From: Aldehydirespirator sp965116865
Lineage (GTDB): Bacteria > Actinomycetota > Acidimicrobiia > Acidimicrobiales > Aldehydirespiratoraceae
Direction: 5' to 3'
DNA: 64,000 nt
Assembly: GCA_965116865.1 (NCBI GenBank)
Contig: OZ220727.1
Span: 496,001 to 560,000 of the forward strand
The translations under genes and the position numbers were made by a program. Under the pieces are notes generated by a model. That model saw nothing but the letters and a program-made list of their open reading frames with translations, did not search any database and was not told where the DNA came from. Below, piece after piece: positions 36,241 to 46,618 of this stretch. The stretch's first letter is position 1; each line of letters begins with the position of its first letter.

Positions 36241-37326
36241 ATGCCCCAGACGGTGCGAGGAGTGGTGTCGATGGCGGAAGGCGAGCCCGTCGCGATCACC
36301 GATGTCGTGATACCCGATCCAGGTCCGGGGGAGGCGGTCGTGGCCGTCGAGGCGTGCGGCGTGTGCCACACCGACTTGCATTACCGGGAGGGTGGCATCA
36401 ACGACGAGTTCCCGTTCCTGTTGGGCCACGAAGCCGCCGGGGTGGTGGAGTCCGTCGGGGACGATGTGACCGAGGTCGCGGCCGGCGACTACGTGATCCT
36501 CAACTGGCGGGCGGTGTGCGGCCAGTGCCGCTCGTGCCTGAGGGGCCGGCCCCACCTCTGTTTCAGCACCCTCAACGCGTCCCGGAAGATGACCCTGGCC
36601 GACGGCACTGAGCTGTCGCCCGCTCTGGGCATCGGCGCATTCGTGGAGAAGACGCTGGTGGCTGCGGGCCAGTGCACCAAGGTCGACTCGGCCGCTCCGG
36701 CCACCGCGGCCTGCCTGCTCGGCTGCGGCGTGATGGCCGGCATCGGCGCGGCGATCAACACCGGCGGCGTGGGCCGCGGCGACAGCGTGGCCGTGTTCGG
36801 CTGCGGAGGAGTGGGCGACGCCGCCATCGCCGGCGCCAAGCTGGCCGGTGCCTCGACCATCATCGGTGTGGACATAGACGACCGCAAGCTGGAATGGGCC
36901 CGAGGGTTCGGAGCGACACACACGATCAACTCCTCGGAGGGTGATCCGGTGGAGGCGGTCAAGGCACTCACCGGCGGCAACGGGGTCGACGTGGCCATCG
37001 AGGCGGTCGGCCTGCCCGTGACCTACCGCCAGGCTTTCGAGGCTCGCGACCTGGCAGGGACGGTCGTTCTGGTGGGAGTGCCCCGCCCCGACATGACCAT
37101 CGAGCTGCCATTCGTCGAGGTGTTCGGGCGGGGCGGCGCCCTCAAGTCCAGCTGGTACGGGGACTGCCTGCCGTCCCGCGACTTCCCGATGCTGATCGAC
37201 CTGCACCTGCAGGGCCGTCTCGACCTCGAAGGGTTCGTGTCGGAGACCGTCGGCCTCGGCGACGTGGAGGAGGCCTTCCACAAGATGGAGCGGGGCGAGG
37301 TGCTGCGCTCCGTCGTCGTACTGTAG
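36241..37326 (+). CDS. Zinc alcohol dehydrogenase, S-(hydroxymethyl)mycothiol dehydrogenase type
   Basis: Class III-like medium-chain dehydrogenase (361 aa, the length of MscR/AdhE2 enzymes). It probably oxidises the formaldehyde-mycothiol adduct with NAD. Catalytic zinc ligands lie in CGVCHTDLHYREGG and GHEAAGVVE; the structural zinc Cys lie in CGQCRSCLRGRPHLC. The Rossmann segment is VAVFGCGGVGDAAIAGAKLAG. ATG 36241 follows an AGGAGG-type ribosome site (CAGGAGGATCG). An MBL-fold hydrolase follows 42 bp later, the arrangement seen for formaldehyde detoxification in mycothiol producers. Confidence 0.85.
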   Translation: MPQTVRGVVSMAEGEPVAITDVVIPDPGPGEAVVAVEACGVCHTDLHYREGGINDEFPFLLGHEAAGVVESVGDDVTEVAAGDYVILNWRAVCGQCRSCLRGRPHLCFSTLNASRKMTLADGTELSPALGIGAFVEKTLVAAGQCTKVDSAAPATAACLLGCGVMAGIGAAINTGGVGRGDSVAVFGCGGVGDAAIAGAKLAGASTIIGVDIDDRKLEWARGFGATHTINSSEGDPVEAVKALTGGNGVDVAIEAVGLPVTYRQAFEARDLAGTVVLVGVPRPDMTIELPFVEVFGRGGALKSSWYGDCLPSRDFPMLIDLHLQGRLDLEGFVSETVGLGDVEEAFHKMERGEVLRSVVVL

Positions 37327-37368
37327 GGCGGCGGGGCGGCGGGGACCGGGGCGGCGGGGACCGAGGCC

Positions 37369-37998
37369 ATGCCCATCGAACTGGTCACCACCGACGGCGT
37401 CTTCGCTCTCGACGGCGGAGAGTGGGAGGTCACCAACAACATCTGGCTGGTGGGCGACGACCGCGAGGTGCTGATCTTCGACGCTGCCCACGACCACGAG
37501 CCCATCACGGCCGCGGTGGCGGGTCGGAGGGTGGCTGCCATCGTGTGTACCCACGGCCACAACGACCACATAAACGCGGCAGTGGCTCTGCGTGACGCAG
37601 TGGACGCGCCGGTGCTGATGCATCCCGGTGACCGCATGCTGTGGGACGTGGTCCATCCCGGCGACTCGCCCGACCGTGACCTGCAGCCGGGCTCGGTGCT
37701 GGCCGCGGGAGGCCACGAGCTCGGGGTGATCCACACTCCGGGCCATTCGCCGGGCTGCTGCTGCTTCCACGACGCCGCCGACGGCCGGGTGCTGTCTGGC
37801 GACACGCTGTTCTGCGGTGGACCGGGGGCCACCGGTCGCAGCTACAGCGACGAGCCCACCATCCTGCGCAGCATCCGCGACCGCCTGCTCGCATTGCCGC
37901 GCGGCACGGTGGTGCATACCGGCCACGGCGACAACACCACCATCGGAGCGGAGACCGAGCGGGTCCTGGACCGCATGTCCGATCTCGGTCTGGACTGA
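37369..37998 (+). CDS. Metallo-beta-lactamase-fold hydrolase, partner of the mycothiol dehydrogenase
   Basis: A 209-aa MBL-fold enzyme with the metal motif CTHGHNDHINA (HxHxDH), HTPGHSPG (third His), SGDTLF and a final HTGHGDNTT. It resembles the glyoxalase II-like proteins encoded next to S-(hydroxymethyl)mycothiol dehydrogenase, where it probably hydrolyses the S-formylmycothiol product. Short G-rich repeats (GGCGGCGGGGACC) fill the 42 bp before the start. The AlkD-like gene begins 5 bp after the stop. Confidence 0.8.
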   Translation: MPIELVTTDGVFALDGGEWEVTNNIWLVGDDREVLIFDAAHDHEPITAAVAGRRVAAIVCTHGHNDHINAAVALRDAVDAPVLMHPGDRMLWDVVHPGDSPDRDLQPGSVLAAGGHELGVIHTPGHSPGCCCFHDAADGRVLSGDTLFCGGPGATGRSYSDEPTILRSIRDRLLALPRGTVVHTGHGDNTTIGAETERVLDRMSDLGLD

Positions 37999-38003
37999 GA
38001 CGC

Positions 38004-38714
38004 GTGGCGCAACTCTCGGAAGCTATGGCGACGCTCGAGGCCGCGGGGACGGCGCAGAACCGCAAGGTTTATGCCCGCCACGGCGCGGCGGAGCCCATGT
38101 TCGGCGTCAGTTACGCAGAGTTGGGCAAGATCGCCAAGCGGATCAAGACCGACCATGTGTTGGCACAGCAGTTGTGGGACACCGGCTATCACGACGCACG
38201 GGTGCTGGCGCTGCGGGTGGCCGACCCGGCCACGCTGGACGAGTCGCTGGCCGGCCGGTGGCTGGGAGACATCGACAACTACATCCTGGCCGAGGCTCTC
38301 GGCGGGTTGTGCGCGCAGTCACCCAGCGCGCGGGCGTTGAGCGACTCATGGAGGGACGATCCCGGCGAGTGGCCTGCGGCGGTCGGGTGGTTCATCGTCA
38401 TGTGTGCCGCCGAGGATCCGCGGGTGTGGTCGGTCGAGGAACTCGAAGGACTGTTGAACCAGATCGAGGCCGAGATCGGCGAGCGGCCCAACCGGGTCCG
38501 CCACGAGATGAACGGCGCCATGATCGTCATGGCCCTGCGCGACGGCGATCTGCGCCGCTCGGTTCTGGCCGCAGCCGCGCGCATCGGCCCGGTGAAGGTC
38601 GACCACGGCCAGACCGGCTGCAAGACCCCCGAGGTGGCCCCCTATGTGGAGCGCACCCTGGCCCACCGAGCCGCCAGAGCCGCTCGCCGAGCAGCGAAGC
38701 TCCGGGCTGGCTAG
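38004..38714 (+). CDS. AlkD-like DNA alkylation repair protein
   Basis: A 236-aa all-helical HEAT-repeat protein of the DNA alkylation repair (AlkD/AlkC) superfamily. Typical segments are YGVxLPELRKIAK-like FGVSYAELGKIAKRIKTD, the LWDTGYHDARVLALRVADP helix and EDPRVWSVEELEGLLNQIEAEIGERPNRVRHEMN. AlkD removes positively charged alkylated bases without base flipping. The GTG start lies 5 bp after the MBL gene. Its stop codon falls in the R sequence of the array that separates it from the convergent AlkA-like gene, another alkylation repair enzyme. Confidence 0.75.
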   Translation: MAQLSEAMATLEAAGTAQNRKVYARHGAAEPMFGVSYAELGKIAKRIKTDHVLAQQLWDTGYHDARVLALRVADPATLDESLAGRWLGDIDNYILAEALGGLCAQSPSARALSDSWRDDPGEWPAAVGWFIVMCAAEDPRVWSVEELEGLLNQIEAEIGERPNRVRHEMNGAMIVMALRDGDLRRSVLAAAARIGPVKVDHGQTGCKTPEVAPYVERTLAHRAARAARRAAKLRAG

Positions 38715-39096
38715 ATGCGGCTGGTGTCGAAGCGTGCGGGATGCGCAGTGTCACGCCCGCGACGGTCAACTCAGCCGGCCGGCTAGATGCGGCTGGTGTC
38801 GAAGCGTGCGGGGGCATCGTGAGTGACGCTGAGCGGCTCGCGTTGGGGGCCGGCTAGATGCGGCTGGTGTCGAAGCGTGCGGGGGCATCGTGAGTGACGC
38901 TGAGCGGCTCGCGTTGGGGGCCGGCTAGATGCGGCTGGTGTCGAAGCGTGCGGGGGCATCGTGAGTGACGCTGAGCGGCTCGCGTTGGGGGCTGGCTAGA
39001 TGCGGCTGGTGTCGAAGCGTGCGGGGGCATCGTGAGTGACGCTGAGCGGCTCGCGTTGGGGGCTGGCTAGATGCGGCTGGTGTCGAAGCGTGCGGG
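38704..39096. repeat. (R-S)5-R array with two different S, between convergent repair genes
   Basis: Six copies of a 37-bp R (start GGGCTGGCTAGATGCGG, end GAAGCGTGCGGG) occur from 38704 to 39060 at 71-72-bp steps. The first S (38741-38775, begins ATGCGCAGTGTCACG) is unrelated to the other four (begin GGCATCGTGAGTGACG), so two different fragments sit between identical Rs. R contains CTAG, which is the stop of the AlkD-like gene in the first copy and of the AlkA-like gene, on the other strand, in the last copy. The two genes originally overlapped at these stop codons. Confidence 0.92.
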
Positions 39097-39993
39097 GGCT
39101 GGCAGGCGCTTCGGCGGGCCGATGCCGGCCGCCTTGACGAGGCGGACGACGCGGCCCCGGTGGCCTGCGTAGGGTTCCAGCAGTTCCAGCATCGAGTCGT
39201 CGTCGCCGTCGGTGGCGCCGCTCAGGGCGTAGGTCACCAGCCTCGGCACGTGCAGATCGCCCACCGGCACCGCGTCGGGGTCGCCCGCGGCCGCGCCCGT
39301 CGTGCGGGCCGCGGTCCACGGGCCCACGCCGGGCAGGCGTTGCAGCCATTGGCGGGCCTCGGCCGCCGGCCGCTCGCTCAGCCCTTCGAGGCGGTCTGCG
39401 TGCTTGGCGGCGACCCGGATCACCCGGACGCGTCCCCGGTCGACGCCGGCCCGGTGGAATCCGTGGTCGGGCACCCGCAAGAGTGCCTCGGGGCGGGGGA
39501 ACAGCGGCAGCGGCCCTGCTCCGGGAACTTCGGCCCCGTACAGCCGGCCTATCCGGGCCACTGCCGTCCTGGCGTCGGCGCTCACCACCCGCTGGTACAC
39601 CGCGGCGGTGGCCGTAGCCTCGAACCACCGGCCGGTGGCGCCCAGCCGGGGCACACCCAGCCGGGCCGCCAGATCACGCACCACCGGGTGCAGGGGACGG
39701 AACTCGCTGGGATCGTCGTTGCCTCCGAGCAGGGCCGGCACCCCGTTGACGGCCCATTCGGCGCCGGGCCCCCAAGCGTCGGCCAGAACTTCGCCGCCGA
39801 CAGCCCGGAAAGCCAACGAGGCAGGGCCTTCGGGCGTCTCGGTGGCCCACCATCCGATCCCACTGCGGTGCTGCGACGTTTTCACCCACATCAACGTCAC
39901 TTTCAGGTTCAGGTCGTAGCCGGGCCGGAAGGCCGTCGAACAGTCCGGCGCGGTGCTTGGTGCATTCGGTGCGGCGTCGACGGAGCGCGGCAT
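39067..39993 (-). CDS. AlkA-like DNA-3-methyladenine glycosylase (HhH-GPD)
   Basis: DNA glycosylase of 308 aa for alkylated purines. The helix-hairpin-helix LQRLPGVGPWTAA is followed by the catalytic Asp region DAVPVGDLHVPRLVTYALSG, as in AlkA. The N-terminal beta-rich part (LKVTLMWVKTSQHRSGIGWW) corresponds to the AlkA N-terminal domain. Start at ATG 39993 (MPRSVDAAP). The C-terminus APARFDTSRI and its TAG lie in R of the array. The peptidoglycan-binding gene is immediately upstream on the same strand. Confidence 0.85.
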   Translation of the reverse strand: MPRSVDAAPNAPSTAPDCSTAFRPGYDLNLKVTLMWVKTSQHRSGIGWWATETPEGPASLAFRAVGGEVLADAWGPGAEWAVNGVPALLGGNDDPSEFRPLHPVVRDLAARLGVPRLGATGRWFEATATAAVYQRVVSADARTAVARIGRLYGAEVPGAGPLPLFPRPEALLRVPDHGFHRAGVDRGRVRVIRVAAKHADRLEGLSERPAAEARQWLQRLPGVGPWTAARTTGAAAGDPDAVPVGDLHVPRLVTYALSGATDGDDDSMLELLEPYAGHRGRVVRLVKAAGIGPPKRLPAPARFDTSRI

Positions 39994-39994
39994 C

Positions 39995-40408
39995 TCAGGG
40001 TCCCGGCGTGTCCGAGTCGGGTGCGGAGCTGAGAGCCTCCAGGGCGGTGTCGAGGGTCTCGAGCAGGCTGCGGTCGGACGCCTCCTCCAGCCCGACATCG
40101 ATTTTGGCCTCGTCGATGGCTTGGCGGGTGAGTTCGCCCATGATGCCGTCGATGGGGCCGGGGCTGTAGCCGAACTGTGTCAGCGCGCTCTGCAGATCGG
40201 CCACCTCGTTGCCGTCGAGCGTCTGGTCCTGCTCCAGGCCGCGGTCGGCGGCGGCCTGGTCGTCGGTCTCCAAGGGTGCCCGGGCCACAACGGCGCCGTC
40301 CTCGCCGAACATCGCGCTGTCCAGGATTGGGACGGCCCAGTTCAGCGTCCACCAGAAGACCAGCAGCAGCACGATCAGCAGGAAGGTGCCCTGCAGGTGG
40401 GTGCGCAT
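39995..40408 (-). CDS. Single-pass membrane protein with peptidoglycan-binding domain
   Basis: A 137-aa protein. One transmembrane segment, GTFLLIVLLLVFWWTLNWAV, follows the start at ATG 40408. An acidic linker leads to a PG_binding_1-like fold (VADLQSALTQFGYSPGPIDG, then MGELTRQAIDEAK) and an acidic tail. The domain should lie outside the cytoplasmic membrane and contact the cell wall. The stop is 1 bp from the AlkA-like start; DUF3039 lies just upstream on the same strand. Confidence 0.7.
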   Translation of the reverse strand: MRTHLQGTFLLIVLLLVFWWTLNWAVPILDSAMFGEDGAVVARAPLETDDQAAADRGLEQDQTLDGNEVADLQSALTQFGYSPGPIDGIMGELTRQAIDEAKIDVGLEEASDRSLLETLDTALEALSSAPDSDTPGP

Positions 40409-40440
40409 CGTGGTCTTGGGTGCCGGCCCCCGCCGGCCAC

Positions 40441-40803
40441 CTAGTTGAATGCCCGCTTGCGGAGGCGCTCCCGGATTTTGGCGCACTCCGGGCAGACCGG
40501 GTATCGGGACGGGTCCCGGCTCGGTATCCAGACCTTGCCGCAGAGGGCCCGCACCGGCGTGCCCTCGACGTAGGCCCGGTTGGCGTCGGCCCGTTGGGTG
40601 TAGTGGGCGAAGCGGTCGTGGTCGCCGTCGTCGTTGACCGGCCGTATGTCGGGCTCGGTGACCGTGGTGGTCGCGGTGCTCGGACGGTGCTCGGTCGTGT
40701 CCGTCATCGACCCGGCGCTGATCGAGATGACGAGGACGCAGCTCGGACGGTGCTCGGTCGTGTCCGTCGTGTCGGTGGCAGAGATGCTGGCTTTGCCGGT
40801 CAT
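40441..40803 (-). CDS. DUF3039 family protein
   Basis: A 120-aa protein. The C-terminal half matches DUF3039 of actinobacteria: DRFAHYTQRADANRAYVEG, TPVRALCGKVWIPSRDPSRY, and PVCPECAKI, with three conserved Cys that may bind zinc. Function unknown. The N-terminal 50 residues are low-complexity Thr-rich and contain DTTEHRPS twice, because of a 63-bp duplication (R 28 bp, S 35 bp at 40678-40768). Start at ATG 40803; upstream in-frame sequence overlaps simple repeats. Confidence 0.8.
   Translation of the reverse strand: MTGKASISATDTTDTTEHRPSCVLVISISAGSMTDTTEHRPSTATTTVTEPDIRPVNDDGDHDRFAHYTQRADANRAYVEGTPVRALCGKVWIPSRDPSRYPVCPECAKIRERLRKRAFN
40678..40768. repeat. R-S-R element (R 28 bp, S 35 bp) inside the DUF3039 gene
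   Basis: GCTCGGACGGTGCTCGGTCG plus eight more bases are repeated identically at 40678 and 40741, with 35 unrelated bases between. Period 63 bp (21 codons), so the frame is kept and the N-terminus is lengthened. Confidence 0.8.
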
Positions 40804-40922
40804 GTCGCCGATCCTATGTCGCCGATCCTGTGTCGCCGATCCTGTGTCGCCGGTCCTGTGTCGCCGGTCCTGTGTGGCTGGTTCTGTGTGGCTGGTTCTG
40901 TGTGGCTGGTTCTGTGTGGCCG
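40804..40922. repeat. 14-bp tandem repeat upstream of DUF3039
   Basis: About eight copies of a 14-bp unit grading from GATCCTGTGTCGCC through GGTCCTGTGTCGCC to GGTTCTGTGTGGCT. The gradual change along the array suggests stepwise slippage from both sides. Confidence 0.9.
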
Positions 40923-40979
40923 GCCGGACCAGGAAAGAGGCTGTGCATCGACTTGATCTTGCGCCAGGCTTTCTGGGCG

Positions 40980-42917
<1,938 letters not shown>

Positions 42918-42954
42918 CGCCCAACGCTACGGCTCCCGGCCCGGCCCGGCCTCT

Positions 42955-43158
42955 CAGGTTGTCGGTGGAGCGGGATGCGGTGCGGCTGGGCGGTCGGTTC
43001 GGTTCAGGTTGTCGGTGGAGCGGGATGCGGTGCGGCTGGGCGGTCGGTTCGGTTCAGGTTGTCGGTGGAGCGGGATGCGGTGCGGCTGGGCGGTCGGTTC
43101 GGTTCAGGTTGTCGGTGGAGCGGGATGCGGTGCGGCTGGGCAGTCGGCTCGGTTCAGC
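42955..43158. repeat. 50-bp tandem repeat at the 3' end of surE
   Basis: Four head-to-tail copies of a 50-bp unit (GTCGGTGGAGCGGGATGCGG at 42961, 43011, 43061 and 43111). The surE stop lies inside, so each copy is a spare 3' end of the gene. There is almost no partial trailing copy (about 4 bp), so this is a simple tandem duplication and not the R-S-R type. Confidence 0.9.
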
Positions 43159-43976
43159 AGCTTGTCGAGGCGGGACTCGGTCGCGGCGACCGCGGCGAAG
43201 CCCGGCTCGACCGACTCGAGGCGCCCCAGCCATCCGACCGACACCCATCCGGCCATCACCGCGCCGCCGTCGGTGTGTTCGGGCAGCTCGACGGCGGCGC
43301 CCCAGTCCATCTTCACCCGGAAGGAGTCGGTGTGCCCGGGCCGGGGCTCGAGCTGGGCGGTGGCCATCGAGCGGGGCGGCTCGATGCCGACCTCGGTGCG
43401 TTTCCAGCCCTTGACGTCGCGCAGCTCCCGGTCCGGAACGTTGATGTTGAGCACCACCGGCGACGGAGGCAGCGCGGCGGTCAGTCCTTCCACCGCGGCG
43501 GCGGCCACGTTTGCGGCGGTCTCCCAGTGTTGGTCGGCGAGCATCTCCTCCCAGCCCTGGCCCTCCACCCCGAACGACTCGACGGTCTGGCTGACGGCCA
43601 CGCCGCTCACTCCGCCGTTGCGGGCCGTGAGACAGGCTCCGACAGTGCCGGAGTGGTAGATCGAGCGCCCCACGTTGGCGCCGGGGTTGATGCCGGCCAC
43701 CACCAGGTCGTAGCGGTCGAACAAGTCCAGGCGCCCGAACATCACGCACAGCGCGGGAGGGCCCGACACCGACCAAACCTCTTCCAAGCCGTCTATGCGG
43801 GCTCGGTGCACTTCGGGCTGGATCAGGTGCAACGGCCCGAACGCTGCGCCGTAGCCCGAGTACTCCTTGTCGGGCGCCACCACCACGACCTCGCCGATCT
43901 CGGCCATCGCCCGGGCCAGCACGTGCAGCCCGATGGAGTCGATGCCGTCGTCGTTGGTGACGAGAATGCGCACCAA
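43104..43976 (-). CDS. surE: 5'-nucleotidase SurE
   Basis: Metal-dependent nucleoside monophosphatase of stationary-phase survival, 290 aa. It shows LVTNDDGIDSIGL (metal Asp pair), VVVVAPDKEYSGYG, SVSGPPALCVMFG and GINPGANVGRSIYHSGTVGA, and LNINVP. Start GTG/ATG at 43976. The last 15 residues (RADCPAAPHPAPPTT) are encoded by the 50-bp repeat, so the native tail may have been altered. Confidence 0.92.
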   Translation of the reverse strand: MVRILVTNDDGIDSIGLHVLARAMAEIGEVVVVAPDKEYSGYGAAFGPLHLIQPEVHRARIDGLEEVWSVSGPPALCVMFGRLDLFDRYDLVVAGINPGANVGRSIYHSGTVGACLTARNGGVSGVAVSQTVESFGVEGQGWEEMLADQHWETAANVAAAAVEGLTAALPPSPVVLNINVPDRELRDVKGWKRTEVGIEPPRSMATAQLEPRPGHTDSFRVKMDWGAAVELPEHTDGGAVMAGWVSVGWLGRLESVEPGFAAVAATESRLDKLLNRADCPAAPHPAPPTT

Positions 43977-44020
43977 CGGACCCTAGCTGTTCCGGACATA
44001 GAGGTTGGTAGCTGCGCGAT

Positions 44021-44400
44021 GGTGAGCCTCCTGTGGGTGTCTGCCCCGTTGATCGGTCATCCTCGACGTGCAGCATGGCCTCGGTGCGGAGGGTGAGCCT
44101 CCTGTGGGCGATCCGCACAGCGCGCGAATCGGCGCTCGGCAGGTTCGTCGCCGGGGCGGTCTCAGGGCGCGACCTGTGGGCGATCCGCACAGCGCGCGAA
44201 TCGGCGCTCGGCAGGTTCGTCGCCGGGGCGGTCTCAGGGCGCGACCTGTGGGCGATCCGCACAGCGCGCGAATCGGCGCTCGGCAGGTTCGTCGCCGGGG
44301 CGGTCTCAGGGCGCGACCTGTGGGCGATCCGCACAGCGCGCGAATCGGCGCTGGTGCGCCGCCGGCCTCGGTGCGGAGGGTGAGCTTCGCGCAGCGCCGG
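44021..44400. repeat. (R-S)3-R array (R 36 bp, S 36 bp) nested in an outer repeat
   Basis: Four copies of a 36-bp R (start CCTGTGGGCGATCCGC, end AATCGGCGCT) at 44101, 44173, 44245 and 44317 alternate with three 36-bp S copies (start CGGCAGGTTCGTCGCC). Outside this, GGCCTCGGTGCGGAGGGTGA flanks the array at about 44078 and 44364, and GGTGAGCCTCCTGTGGG recurs at 44021 and 44092, 71 bp apart. Several insertion rounds have been layered here. Confidence 0.9.
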
Positions 44401-44600
44401 GATCGGGCGAAGCGCGGCGGCGGTGTTGACCTGGCCCTGCGCCTCGCGCCGTGACAGCCCGGCGGCGGCCAGCATCCCTGTGCCGCCGTCGCCGTGGCGC
44501 TCGCGGGCCGTGACCGACGCGGCGCCGGAGGGTCGTGGACGGCGTGGCCGCGCAGCATCAGGCGGAAGGGCTCGACCGCGTGGTAGAGTGCGGCATGCTG
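44385..44600 (-). pseudogene. DUF222 (13E12-type) N-terminal remnant
   Basis: The minus-strand translation contains TARERHGDGGTGMLAAAGLS, then RREAQGQVNTAAALRPIPAL, clearly similar to the DUF222 start of the intact HNH gene (ATRERHGDGGVGALAQAAGL). The rest of the DUF222/HNH gene is missing and replaced by the nested array. A few 13-bp repeats of ATTGATCGCATTG type lie upstream (44600-44650). Confidence 0.65.
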
Positions 44601-44735
44601 CACATTGATCGCATTGACGATCGCATTGGCATTGATCGCATTGAGCTGTAGAGTTTCTCGTTGGCAATTCATCGGAATAGCTAGATGCGGTCCCCGCGGC
44701 CGCTCCCCGTGTAGGAGGATCATCGGAAATGATGA

Positions 44736-44750
44736 CTAGTGTCCTGAGTC
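44736..44750. mobile_element. Solo terminal repeat of IS630 element A
   Basis: The 15 bases CTAGTGTCCTGAGTC are identical to the inverted repeat of the intact IS630 copy at 25330. No transposase accompanies it. It may be left from excision or deletion, or the beginning of a short non-autonomous copy. Confidence 0.5.
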
Positions 44751-44887
44751 AGGGCCGCCGGAACAACTTCGCCTTCAGGATGCTGACGCGCCTGGTCGCT
44801 GGGGACTGCAGCCCTACCCGCCGCAGCGGGCAACCAGCCCCCGACACTGCCACGCAGGGACTGCTCAACAACGTCAAGGGAGGTGCC

Positions 44888-46465
44888 GTGGCAAGGGGAG
44901 GGGGTGCCTTGGCCCTGCTGGCCGGCCTGGTATTGCTGCTGTCGCCGGGCGACGCAGATGCACAGTCCGTTTCCAGCGACGCCCGGCTGAACGACCTGAC
45001 CATCAGCGGCGCAACACTATCCTCGAGCGGCACGTGGGTCCCGACCTCGCACGGCGTAACCCTGACCCCGGCCTTCGACAGCGACACGTTGGAATACACC
45101 GGGATAGCACACCACGAGTTCCGACATGCCAGAGTGACTGCCGAGCCCATGGATCCTGGCGCAACCGCGGACGTAGCGGTGAACGGCACTCGCATTGGGC
45201 AATACACTGGAATCAACGAGCTAGCCACTGAGGTCATCACCGTGGAGGTGACGGCAGAGGACGGCGTTACAACGCTGACGTACCGGGTGGTACTGCTGAC
45301 TAAGGTGACGTTGGTAGGTTTGCCGTCGAGCACAGAAGAGAGTCGTAGTGCGGCGTATGAGATCCTAGTTGTCACGAACAAGCCCGTAGCCGAGGACACA
45401 ACCATCAGAGTTTCGATCAACAGCACGAGAGCGTTCCCGCGCGCGACTCTGGCCTCCGATCGCAGGTTGATACGCCTCGAGGCCACGGACATCATCCTTG
45501 CCGGGAGGAATCGGCGTGCTAGAGGAATCGAGTTAACCTTTCTGGACAACTCGCGCTTAGGGGATTATCGGCTCCGGGTCAGCGGGACGGTGATCGACAA
45601 CCCTGACGTGTACAACTCCGACGACGTATACGTCACCATCATCGACGACGACCTGCCGGCAATGTCGCCGGACGCGCCGAGAAACTTCAAGGTGACCAGT
45701 GAGGCCGGCAAGACCACGTTCAACTGGGACAACGTCGTCACGCCCGCGGGTGCTGACAGGATCTCTTACGAGATCTTCGTGCGGAACCCCGGCGACTCCG
45801 ACGACGATTGGAGATTCCTTGTCCAGAGCGGGATGATCGAACCACGCTTCGGAAGAGCGCTCCACGAGGGGCCGTTGACGTCGCAGAGGCTGCCGGTGGG
45901 CGGGACCTACGAGTTCGCCTTGCGCGCGTTGGCCCGTTACGAATTTACAGCCCGTGCGTTTACAGCCCGTGTGTCGGGCGTGGGTGAGTTCACGGCCCCC
46001 GTCACGCACACCGTGCTCGGCCCGAACCGGCCCCGTGACCTGGCTGCGGATCGGGCGGTGGACGGCTCGGTCAGGCTGACTTGGCAACCGCCACCGCTGT
46101 ATCTCGTCGGGTTGTTGTCGTCGCCGGCGATGCCCGTCCCCGTCTCCAACCTGGACACGGGCGTGACCCGGTACACCATCTTCAGGGCCGAGGAGCCCGC
46201 GGACGATTCGGATCCGCTCACGCCGTGGGACGAAGGCGCCGTTTACTCCGAGATCGGTTCTGTGGCGGCCAATGTGCTGACGTACACCGACACCGACGCC
46301 GACGCCGACAAGGCCTACTTGTACCGGGTGAAGGCGACCAGCCCGGACGGGCTTTCGGACTTCTCCAATCTCGGTTTCGAGCATCCCAGGCCGCCCTATG
46401 ACGACGCCTTTCTGCTCGAGCTTGGTGATGGGTCCGAATCTTATTCGTCATGTGGGTATGTGTAG
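44888..46465 (+). CDS. Secreted protein with cadherin-like beta-sandwich and Fn3 domains
   Basis: Extracellular protein of about 525 aa. GTG 44888, preceded by AAGGGAGG at the right distance, starts a signal peptide (GGGALALLAGLVLLLSPGDA, cut after DAQ). Then comes a cadherin-like domain (LNDLTISGATLSS, DTLEYTGIAHHE, VEVTAEDGVTTLTYRVVLL), a Calx-beta-like part (YVTIIDDDLP) and two Fn3-type domains (APRNFKVTSEAGKTTFNWDN; GPNRPRDLAADRAVDGSVRL). The C-terminus (LELGDGSESYSSCGYV) looks abrupt and may be truncated. The longer upstream frame from 44729 includes the IS630 end and is probably not translated. Likely a surface adhesin; ligand unknown. Confidence 0.7.
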   Translation: MARGGGALALLAGLVLLLSPGDADAQSVSSDARLNDLTISGATLSSSGTWVPTSHGVTLTPAFDSDTLEYTGIAHHEFRHARVTAEPMDPGATADVAVNGTRIGQYTGINELATEVITVEVTAEDGVTTLTYRVVLLTKVTLVGLPSSTEESRSAAYEILVVTNKPVAEDTTIRVSINSTRAFPRATLASDRRLIRLEATDIILAGRNRRARGIELTFLDNSRLGDYRLRVSGTVIDNPDVYNSDDVYVTIIDDDLPAMSPDAPRNFKVTSEAGKTTFNWDNVVTPAGADRISYEIFVRNPGDSDDDWRFLVQSGMIEPRFGRALHEGPLTSQRLPVGGTYEFALRALARYEFTARAFTARVSGVGEFTAPVTHTVLGPNRPRDLAADRAVDGSVRLTWQPPPLYLVGLLSSPAMPVPVSNLDTGVTRYTIFRAEEPADDSDPLTPWDEGAVYSEIGSVAANVLTYTDTDADADKAYLYRVKATSPDGLSDFSNLGFEHPRPPYDDAFLLELGDGSESYSSCGYV

Positions 46466-46618
46466 TAACAGTGACGACGACTTTCTGCTGCGGACGAGAT
46501 GCAACATGCTGCACATGGGTCCCGGTGAAACCGAGCACTTTGGCGCGACCTCGGCTACAATGAGCACCGGCTCCACGGAGTTCTCAGCTGGGACATCCCC
46601 ACGGCCACCTTCACCCGC

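Noticed and set aside
42955..43158. Another R36-S36 array at the surE end
   Set aside because: The period is 50 bp with almost no trailing partial copy, so it is a plain tandem duplication.
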